The notes under the pieces are model-generated. The model made no database searches and had not been told where the DNA came from. It worked only from the letters and a program-made list of their open reading frames with translations. A stretch of DNA of 64,000 nt from Paenibacillus tundrae. GTDB lineage: Bacteria > Bacillota > Bacilli > Paenibacillales > Paenibacillaceae. The DNA lies in contig NZ_CP145605.1 in the NCBI RefSeq assembly GCF_036884255.1, positions 2,976,001-3,040,000 of the forward strand, read 5' to 3'. Positions within the stretch are counted from its first letter, which is position 1, and every line of letters starts with the position of its first letter. The translations under genes and the position numbers were made by a program. Below, one piece after another: positions 57,173-64,000 of this stretch.

Positions 57173-58006
57173 TTACAAGACAACGCCCGTCTTTAATTTA
57201 CGGTAGTCCGTCGGTGTTAGTCCGGTGTGCTTTTTGAACTGTCTTGAGAAATAATACAGATCACTGAAGCCGAGATGTTCAGCAATGATGGTGATTGTAC
57301 TTGGCGTGCAGCTTAATAGCTCCTTCGCTTTATCAATTTTTTTACCCGTAATATAGTGGATGGGCGGGACACCGATCTGCTGTTTGAAGAATCGAATAAA
57401 GTAATTAGGGTGCATGAAAGCGAGCTGCGCCAGCTCCTGAACAGAAATATTTTCTTCAATATGTGAATCAATGTAAGCTAATACAGCCGTGATTTTCTCA
57501 ATGGCAGGCATATTCAGATAAGCAATCTGTTCGATATCCATTCGCATTACATATTGTGATATGAGCTCCATCAGTTTACTTTTGGCCATCATATGCCCAT
57601 AGACTTCACCTGATTTCAGATACATAAGAATATCCCAGAAGATTGTATTGATCTGTTCAGGCTGATCGATCGTACAGAAGTGAGGGAACTTCACAATCTG
57701 GAATAGGTTGATGCCTCCAACCTTCGCGCTGAAATGACACCAGTATTTGAGAAAAGGTTGATCACTTATGGAAGAGTAGGACTGTGTTACTCCCTCAGGC
57801 ATCAAAACGAGCTGACCTGGTACAGGATAGTATTCCTGTTCTCCAATTTTGAGCCAGCCTTCTCCCTCACAGATCCAATAAAATTTGCTGTAATCGGGCG
57901 TGTAATCCAAATCCCGCCAATCCAATCCGCAGCGATTATAATCGCCCATGTATAACTCAACTTCAAGGTTGGCTAAGTAGTGGGTAAGCAATGTATGTTG
58001 GTTCAT
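57173..58006 (-). CDS. AraC-family regulator, divergent from fucosidase gene
   Basis: A 277-residue regulator with an N-terminal cupin-like domain (about 25-105, with CEGEGWLKIGEQEY and MPEGVTQSYSS) and a C-terminal AraC domain (about 175-272, with HPNYFIRFFKQQIGVPPIHY and GFSDLYYFSRQFKKHTGLTPTDYR). GGGAGATGAAGGT precedes the ATG. With 120 bp to the fucosidase start, it is the likely activator of that gene. Confidence 0.88.
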   Translation of the reverse strand: MNQHTLLTHYLANLEVELYMGDYNRCGLDWRDLDYTPDYSKFYWICEGEGWLKIGEQEYYPVPGQLVLMPEGVTQSYSSISDQPFLKYWCHFSAKVGGINLFQIVKFPHFCTIDQPEQINTIFWDILMYLKSGEVYGHMMAKSKLMELISQYVMRMDIEQIAYLNMPAIEKITAVLAYIDSHIEENISVQELAQLAFMHPNYFIRFFKQQIGVPPIHYITGKKIDKAKELLSCTPSTITIIAEHLGFSDLYYFSRQFKKHTGLTPTDYRKLKTGVVL

Positions 58007-58126
58007 ACCTTCATCTCCCGACCATGTTAGTATTGTCCATCTATAGGTTAGTGATCTACATGTCTATTCCCGTCTGAAGCCACTACAATACAAGTGCAAC
58101 CCATTAGTAGAAGGGATGAGGGCGAC

Positions 58127-59593
58127 ATGAAATTAGACAAAAACGAATATTTGAAACACATCGATACAACGATTGCGAATGGAAAGTACCAGGATAACTG
58201 GGGCTCGCTTCGTCAATTCAAAGTGCCCGATTGGTACCAGAACGCGAAGTTTGGCATATTTATTCACTGGGGGCTATACTCCGTACCTGCATATGATAGC
58301 GAATGGTATTCGCGAAATATGTATATTCAAGGCTCCAAAGCCTATGATCATCATCTAGAGGTATATGGTTCTCATAAGGATTTTGGGTACAAAGACTTCA
58401 TCCCCATGTTTCAGGCAGAGAAGTTTGATGCAGATGAATGGGCTACACTGTTCAAGCAATCTGGCGCAAGATACGTGATGCCTGTAGCGGAGCACCATGA
58501 TGGTTTTCAAATGTATCGAAGCTCCATCTCTCACTATAACACATATGAAATGGGACCCAAACGTGATCTGCTGGCAGAGATGAAAGCGGCTTATGAGAAG
58601 CAAGGGCTCACATTGTGTGTGTCATCACATCGCGCGGAGCATTGGTTCTTCATGTCCCATGGCAAAGAATTTGAATCGGATGTGCACGAGCCGTTAGAGC
58701 AGGGGGACTTCTATTGGCCTGCTAAGCCTGAACCTAAGGATCATTTCGACCTATATGATTGTCCGCCGAGCCAAGCATTTCTTGAGGACTGGTTGATCCG
58801 ATGCTGTGAATTGGTTGATCAATATCAGCCACGTGTGTTTTATTTTGACTGGTGGATTCAGAACGCTGCGTTCAAGCCTTATTTGAAAAAATTCTGTGCC
58901 TACTATTACAACAAAGGGGAAGAGTGGGGTACACCTGTTGCAATTAATTATAAGCATGATGCGTTGATGTTTGGCTCTGCGGTTCCAGACGTGGAGAGGG
59001 GACAATTTGCTGAGCTTAAACCTTACTTCTGGCAAACGGATACAGCTGTCGCCAAAAATTCCTGGTGTTACACGGAAGGTAATGTGTATAAAACGGCAGG
59101 AGAGATTATAAGAGATTTTGTCGATATCGTGAGTAAGAATGGAAGTCTTCTGCTGAATGTGGGTCCTCGTGCCGATGGTACTATACCGGATGAAGATCGA
59201 AATCTGCTGCTAACGATCGGTAAATGGCTGGAAGTGAACGGTGAAGCGATCTATGATACCACGTACTGGCGCAAGTTTGGAGAAGGGCCAACGGAAATAA
59301 AGGAAGGACAGTTTACGGATGGGCAGACCAAACTGTTTACCAGTGAAGATATCCGATTTACGGTAAGAGATCATTATCTCTATGCATCCGTTCTGGTTTA
59401 TCCGGAAAATGGTGTAGTTCATATTCAATCCTTGAAGGAAAAATCACCTTATTTTGAAGGAATCATCAAGGGAATTAAGATTCTTGGATTTGATGAACAA
59501 CCTGAGTGGGTAAGAACGGGAGATGCTCTAACGATTACTACGACCAATGTACAAAGCGAATTGCCTGTGGTCTTTCAGATTGAATTGGATTGA
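58127..59593 (+). CDS. GH29 alpha-L-fucosidase
   Basis: Releases alpha-linked fucose, for example from xyloglucan or rhamnogalacturonan side chains. The 488 residues hold the GH29 barrel (KFGIFIHWGLYSVPAY, ARYVMPVAEHHDGF) with likely nucleophile Asp241 in VFYFDWW, then a C-terminal beta-sandwich (about 395-488). SLLLNVGPRADGTI is a family hallmark. There is no signal peptide, so it acts on imported oligosaccharides. The start is ATG 58127 behind GATGAGGGCG; the in-frame GTG at 58094 is less likely. A terminator follows. Confidence 0.9.
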   Translation: MKLDKNEYLKHIDTTIANGKYQDNWGSLRQFKVPDWYQNAKFGIFIHWGLYSVPAYDSEWYSRNMYIQGSKAYDHHLEVYGSHKDFGYKDFIPMFQAEKFDADEWATLFKQSGARYVMPVAEHHDGFQMYRSSISHYNTYEMGPKRDLLAEMKAAYEKQGLTLCVSSHRAEHWFFMSHGKEFESDVHEPLEQGDFYWPAKPEPKDHFDLYDCPPSQAFLEDWLIRCCELVDQYQPRVFYFDWWIQNAAFKPYLKKFCAYYYNKGEEWGTPVAINYKHDALMFGSAVPDVERGQFAELKPYFWQTDTAVAKNSWCYTEGNVYKTAGEIIRDFVDIVSKNGSLLLNVGPRADGTIPDEDRNLLLTIGKWLEVNGEAIYDTTYWRKFGEGPTEIKEGQFTDGQTKLFTSEDIRFTVRDHYLYASVLVYPENGVVHIQSLKEKSPYFEGIIKGIKILGFDEQPEWVRTGDALTITTTNVQSELPVVFQIELD

Positions 59594-59649
59594 TAGCCAG
59601 ATCGAGATATCGTTACATGCATGATGTGAGGAAATAGAGAGACTCAGAG

Positions 59650-59679
59650 ACCAGTGCGTTTGAATCGCATTGGTTTTTT
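59650..59679 (+). terminator. Intrinsic terminator after fucosidase gene
   Basis: ACCAGTGCG pairs with CGCATTGGT (one G-T pair) around a 7-nt loop, followed by TTTTT. Confidence 0.78.
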
Positions 59680-60394
59680 GATGTGTTTTAACCCATTCAG
59701 CGCTGTTGGAATATGTCATACAAACAAGGATAAGCACATTTTGCGCGAATTGACATTGTGAGTTAGCATCGATTGAACTATCTAATTAATAGAAATTTCA
59801 TAATGACGAAATAATGTAGAGTATTTCAGTATTGATAGATATGATAAATACTTATAAAGGCTTAATTTCTAAATTTTTCAATAAATATGCTTGATTATCT
59901 CATAATACGACTCTATACTAAATCATAAAAATCCAATATAAATATAAATTGTAATTTATATGAAATTCAAGATGTTTTTCTACTAGGTTTCATCTAGCAT
60001 GTTGACGATATACATTCAACGCCTCAGACACGATACAACCTTCTACTAACGCTTGTGATCACCCTCCGACATAGAACATACAAACGTTCGCTCACATCGA
60101 TGATCTACGTTATCCCACTTCCAATGTTTACTCACTCACGATCGATCTATTGCAATGGCTATCCCAACAGAGTACCTACCTCATTAAATCTATTCATATC
60201 GATCCTATTAAAACCAATCCATTCTAATCACTATAGAAGTTGCCTGTTAGGGAGGTGAGGCTTAGCGTAGTCCAACAAGCTTCGTGATAATTCATATGTG
60301 GAGTTTCATTCAAAATGTTGTACCGTTTTATGACACGGCGATGAGCTACGTGCTTCGCTAGATTCCAAAAACCGGGTAAAGGGAGTGGAAAAGT
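59680..60394. other. Gene-free leader region upstream of the subtilase
   Basis: About 715 bp without a convincing gene. The first half is very AT-rich and contains the palindrome ATATAAATT-GT-AATTTATAT (59942-59961). The second part, 60001-60240, is C-rich and G-poor on the plus strand (my hand count: 69 C, 27 G in 240). No promoter boxes stand out. Short open frames here lack ribosome binding sites. It probably holds the promoter and a long 5' untranslated leader of the protease gene. Confidence 0.55.
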
Positions 60395-63300
60395 TTGATA
60401 AAAGCAAAACGGTTACGTAAGCCCCTCTCATTAGGGTTATCGCTTCTACTTGCACTATCGATCGTTCAACCGGTTTCGGCTGACAACACCTCATCACAGA
60501 AGATGGACATGAAGTCTGGCGCAGCTAAAGTTACGACGTCCAAAGTTAATGCGAAGCTGAACACACAGTTTGAGAACAAGGATTATGTTACTTATTTAGT
60601 CAAAATGAAAGAGCAGGTTGATACGACAAAGGTCTCTCAACAGGCCATGGAGCAGGCCACAATTCAGAAGATGACCGCTTCGGCGACGAAGCTATCGGTT
60701 CGAACTTCTGTAGTGGGTTCTTTGCGGGAGACTGCTTCACGCACACAATATAATCTGGAACGTTTACTAGAAGAAGAGCTTGAGCTAGGTAAGGTAAAAG
60801 AATACAAAAGCTATTTTATCGTTAACTCTCTTGTAGTCACGAGCACAAAGGACGTCATGGAGCAGATTGCCCTTCATTCAGAAGTGGACAAAATCCTTCC
60901 GAACGAAGAACGTTTCCTCCAGAAAGTAGAAATCAACAAAGAGAAAGCAGATGAAGCAGCGAAAGCCACCGCAGCAACCGAAAATGTCGAATGGAATATC
61001 GATTATATCAATGCACCAGCAGTCTGGGAAAAGGGGATCGACGGGACAGGTATAGTGGTTGCGAACTTAGATAGCGGCGTTGATTACACCCATCCAGCGC
61101 TACGCAACCAGTGGAGAGGTATTGATGCTTCAGGTAATATTGTGAACCCTGAGCTTAGCTGGTATGACCCGCACAGCCGTGCATCCCTTCCTGCCGATGG
61201 CGACGGTCATGGAACCCACACGATGGGTACGATGGTCGGTGCCGAAGCAGATGGCTCCAATCAGATTGGTGTTGCTCCCGGTGCCAAATGGATTGGTGTT
61301 CGTATTTTCAATCCAAGCACAACGGATGCCATCATATTAGACGGCGGACAGTGGTTGCTTGCACCAGTCGATGCTGAAGGTAATCTACATCCGGAGCTTG
61401 CGCCGGATGTAGTGAACAACTCATGGGGCGGCGGACCAGGACTAGACGAGTGGTTCCGTCCAATGGTACAAGCTTGGCGTGACGCTCAGATTTTTCCTGA
61501 GTTCTCTGCAGGTAACGTCACCTTAACGAATCCGGGTGGTCCTGGTTCGGTCGCGAACCCAGCCAACTATCCAGAGAGCTTTGCGACAGGGGCAACAGAT
61601 ATCAATGGTAATCTGGGCTCGTTCTCCCTTCTAGGTCCATCTCCATATGATGAGATTAAACCGGATGTTGCTGCACCCGGTGTTAACATTCGTTCCGCCG
61701 TACCTGGCGGGGGATATGAGGGAGGCTGGGACGGTACGTCCATGGCTGGACCACATACAACAGCACTTGCAGCTCTGCTGCTCCAAGCCAATCATTCTCT
61801 GAATGTAGATCAGCTTGAGCAGATTATTATGGACACGGCGACACCCGCAACAGATCAACGATACCCAACCTCACCTAATAACGGGTATGGACACGGAATT
61901 ATTAATGCTTTGGATGCAGTAGGTTCTGTGGTTGAAGGCATCGGTACAGTCTCTGGCAGAGTCGTTACCGCTGGAGATGATCTGGAAGAGCCTGTATTAG
62001 AGCATACGCCGGTTAACTCAGCTTTCTCAGGAATCGACGTTCCACTTACCGCGCACGTTACAGATAATGTGGCTGTGCTGTCGGTTGAGGCTTTTGCTAG
62101 AACGAAGGGAACTGACACCTATGTGTATTTGCCGATGCAACGAATTACTGGAGATAGTAAGGACGGCACATATTCGGCAACGATACCTTCATTTTTAGTG
62201 GAGTCACCTGGGCTAGAATATTATATTCGAGTTAACGATTATGGCAATAACGGTTTTGATAGTAAAGTGTATGACGTTGCTGTGTCAAATGGCGTTCAAC
62301 CCGGATATATTCAGGATTTTGAGGAAAATGATCTCGGATTCACTTCCGGAGGGCCTGGAAATACGTGGGCATGGGGGGCACCAACCAGTGGTCCCAAACA
62401 GGCATACTCGGGCGAAAAACTGATTGCAACCAATTTGGAAGGTACTTATGCAGCGAATAGTAATGCTTATTTGCTCGCACCGCCCATTGATCTGACCGAA
62501 AGTCCAGAAGGGGCTATTCTATCCTTCAAGCATTGGTTCGATCTAGAGAATAACATTGATTTTGGTAAAGTATACATCGCAACAGAAGATCGCGATTTTG
62601 CTTTTGAAGAGATACTCAGTTTCACAGGAGCTGGGGGAGATTGGAAAACGCAATTTGTGGATCTAAGAGAATATGCAGGGCAACAGGTGTTTATCAAGTT
62701 TAATCTGACAAGTGATAATTCAATTCAAAAAGCAGGCTGGTACATCGATGACTTCTCGATCCAAGCACCAGATGATATTGCCCCGGCAGCACCAAGTGCT
62801 TTGTCTGCAACGAAAGACATTTTAGGCAATGTAACCTTGTCTTGGACGGGGCCAGAGGATGAAGACCTGAAGTCTTATGTGGTCTATCGTTCATCAAGCT
62901 CTGGTGAAAATTACGAGGCAATCGGCGATACAACGGCAACAACATTTATAGACACCGCGACAGTAACGGATACAACGTATTATTACACCGTTGCGGCGCT
63001 AGATTACAGTGGGAATGAAAGTGAGAAATCCAATGAAGCATCCGTGACTGTCGAAGTTCCAGAGGATATCTATACGGATTCGTTCGACGGCGATTCGGAT
63101 AACGGATGGACACATGCAGGAACCAAGGATGAGTGGGAACGTGGAGTCCCGGTTAATGGACCTGCAAGTGCTGTATCAGCACCGAATGTTTGGGCAACCG
63201 ATCTGGATAGTACGTATGAGAACGGTTCGAACTACTCTCTCGTATCTCCAGTTGTTGACCTGACAGAGCTTCCTGAAGCTACGCTGACATTTAACCACTG

Positions 63301-64000
63301 GTATGAGATTGAGGGTGGTTACGATTATGGTTACGTTGAAGCAACAACGGATGGTGGTGCAACATGGTCTGAGCTCGGGAAATTTTCACATAATACGATT
63401 GGGAAGCAATGGACTCCGGTATTTTATGATCTGAAAGCACTCACAGGTCATGAAGCTCAATTCCGATTCCGTTTAACCTCGGACAACAGTGTTGTGAAGC
63501 AAGGCTGGTACATTGATGATTTTCGTATTCTGGGTATTGCTACCGCTACGGTAACGACTGACCATGCTGTTGTGCTCAGTGGCGACAAGCCAAAACCAGT
63601 TTACGACAATCCTTGGTACAAGATCACACGTACGGACAAATATGAGTTTAATAAAACGAAGCAAGAAGCGCCGAAACAAGAACAGCCGCAAGATGGTTCC
63701 GTTTCACCACTAAGCTTGCCTGCGAGTGCTACGGTTACCGTGCTGGAGACGGGACGTTCTGTGAAAACAGATTCGGCGACTGGCAGATATAGCTTCACCC
63801 ATGTCGCAGGAGAGTACACCTTGAAAGCAGAGGCGTACGGATATTATCCACGCACTGAGAGAGTTACCATTACAGATGGTGGCGGCGCGAAAGCCAACTT
63901 TAATCTGGAAGCGATACCTCATGGAGAAATTCAAGGTATTGTGACGGATGAACGCTCAGGTAAACCGATTGCTGGAGCAACGGTTCTTGTTCTCGAAGAC
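60395..64000 (+). CDS. Secreted subtilisin-like serine protease, bacillopeptidase F type, 3' end outside window
   Basis: At least 1202 residues, open at the window end. It starts with TTG 60395, 9 nt after AAAGGGAG. The order is signal peptide (about 1-31, cut near VSA), inhibitor-I9-like propeptide (about 60-180), then the peptidase S8 domain with Asp226 in NLDSGVD, His272 in GHGTHT, the oxyanion Asn in VNNSWGGG and Ser449 in GTSMAGPH. Two jelly-roll domains of the immune-inhibitor-A/MAM type (each ending GWYIDDF) flank a fibronectin type III domain, followed by carboxypeptidase-regulatory-like repeats at the cut end. The layout matches bacillopeptidase F-type proteases. It works outside the cell on protein. 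Confidence 0.9.
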   Translation, partial: MIKAKRLRKPLSLGLSLLLALSIVQPVSADNTSSQKMDMKSGAAKVTTSKVNAKLNTQFENKDYVTYLVKMKEQVDTTKVSQQAMEQATIQKMTASATKLSVRTSVVGSLRETASRTQYNLERLLEEELELGKVKEYKSYFIVNSLVVTSTKDVMEQIALHSEVDKILPNEERFLQKVEINKEKADEAAKATAATENVEWNIDYINAPAVWEKGIDGTGIVVANLDSGVDYTHPALRNQWRGIDASGNIVNPELSWYDPHSRASLPADGDGHGTHTMGTMVGAEADGSNQIGVAPGAKWIGVRIFNPSTTDAIILDGGQWLLAPVDAEGNLHPELAPDVVNNSWGGGPGLDEWFRPMVQAWRDAQIFPEFSAGNVTLTNPGGPGSVANPANYPESFATGATDINGNLGSFSLLGPSPYDEIKPDVAAPGVNIRSAVPGGGYEGGWDGTSMAGPHTTALAALLLQANHSLNVDQLEQIIMDTATPATDQRYPTSPNNGYGHGIINALDAVGSVVEGIGTVSGRVVTAGDDLEEPVLEHTPVNSAFSGIDVPLTAHVTDNVAVLSVEAFARTKGTDTYVYLPMQRITGDSKDGTYSATIPSFLVESPGLEYYIRVNDYGNNGFDSKVYDVAVSNGVQPGYIQDFEENDLGFTSGGPGNTWAWGAPTSGPKQAYSGEKLIATNLEGTYAANSNAYLLAPPIDLTESPEGAILSFKHWFDLENNIDFGKVYIATEDRDFAFEEILSFTGAGGDWKTQFVDLREYAGQQVFIKFNLTSDNSIQKAGWYIDDFSIQAPDDIAPAAPSALSATKDILGNVTLSWTGPEDEDLKSYVVYRSSSSGENYEAIGDTTATTFIDTATVTDTTYYYTVAALDYSGNESEKSNEASVTVEVPEDIYTDSFDGDSDNGWTHAGTKDEWERGVPVNGPASAVSAPNVWATDLDSTYENGSNYSLVSPVVDLTELPEATLTFNHWYEIEGGYDYGYVEATTDGGATWSELGKFSHNTIGKQWTPVFYDLKALTGHEAQFRFRLTSDNSVVKQGWYIDDFRILGIATATVTTDHAVVLSGDKPKPVYDNPWYKITRTDKYEFNKTKQEAPKQEQPQDGSVSPLSLPASATVTVLETGRSVKTDSATGRYSFTHVAGEYTLKAEAYGYYPRTERVTITDGGGAKANFNLEAIPHGEIQGIVTDERSGKPIAGATVLVLED

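Noticed and set aside
57163..57177. cre-like sequence GTTAAACGCTTACAA at the end of the araC gene before the fucosidase
   Set aside because: It has mismatches on both strands and overlaps the 3' end of the minus-strand gene, where a CcpA role is unlikely.
60055..60258. Possible 67-residue plus-strand protein in the protease leader
   Set aside because: No ribosome binding site, unusual composition following from the C-rich DNA, and no recognisable family.

Overview
The window looks like a chromosomal segment of a Paenibacillus-type firmicute. The signs are three LplB/YtcP-type sugar ABC importers, YesM/YesN two-component systems, five stand-alone AraC regulators, an S-layer-homology (SLH) anchored polysaccharidase, a DUF4023 mini-protein, strong GGAGG ribosome binding sites, and many short intrinsic terminators. 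The dominant theme is uptake and breakdown of plant cell-wall polysaccharides, especially arabinan, galactan and glucuronic-acid-decorated side chains. No ATPase subunit for any importer is present, so a shared MsmX-type ATPase encoded elsewhere is expected. No rRNA, tRNA, CRISPR array, phage or transposase gene was seen.

Layout. 1-10.7 kb: an extracellular GH51 arabinofuranosidase (5' end cut by the window), two permeases, a YesM kinase, a YesN regulator and a solute-binding lipoprotein with a CcpA-type site upstream. 10.7-13.4 kb: a DUF4023 mini-protein, a TrmB-like regulator and an MFS efflux pump. 13.4-19.7 kb: a GH2 beta-glucuronidase operon (GH2, frameshifted binding protein, two permeases) with a divergent AraC regulator. 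19.9-35.8 kb: a galactan-utilisation region (YesM/YesN, permeases, two paralogous binding proteins, an SLH-anchored GH53 galactanase, a GH35 galactosidase). Two promoters here, 3.8 kb apart, share the same direct-repeat operator, the same spacing to the -10 box, and a cre site just downstream. 35.9-45.7 kb: three AraC regulators, a 1117-residue DUF5107/TPR protein, a CE7 esterase, and a DUF4091 gene interrupted by one stop codon and coupled to a GNAT acetyltransferase.

45.9-59.6 kb is more mosaic: a TetR/SDR pair with a double palindromic operator; a remnant of a second tetR gene; a LicT-type antiterminator fused in frame to the tail of a 6-phospho-beta-glucosidase behind an intact RAT leader; an MFS/LysR pair; a TetR/ketopantoate-reductase pair; a GH1 6-phospho-beta-glucosidase with a divergent LacI regulator; a DUF3817 membrane protein; a pentapeptide-repeat protein; and an AraC/GH29 fucosidase pair. 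A 91-bp direct repeat brackets the 3.5-kb piece holding the chimera and the MFS/LysR pair. The window ends inside a large bacillopeptidase F-type secreted subtilase preceded by a C-rich, G-poor leader.

Signs of gene decay or rearrangement are concentrated in four places: the frameshifted binding protein at 15.6 kb, the stop codon at 43.72 kb, the tetR fragment at 47.6 kb and the antiterminator/glucosidase chimera at 47.9 kb.
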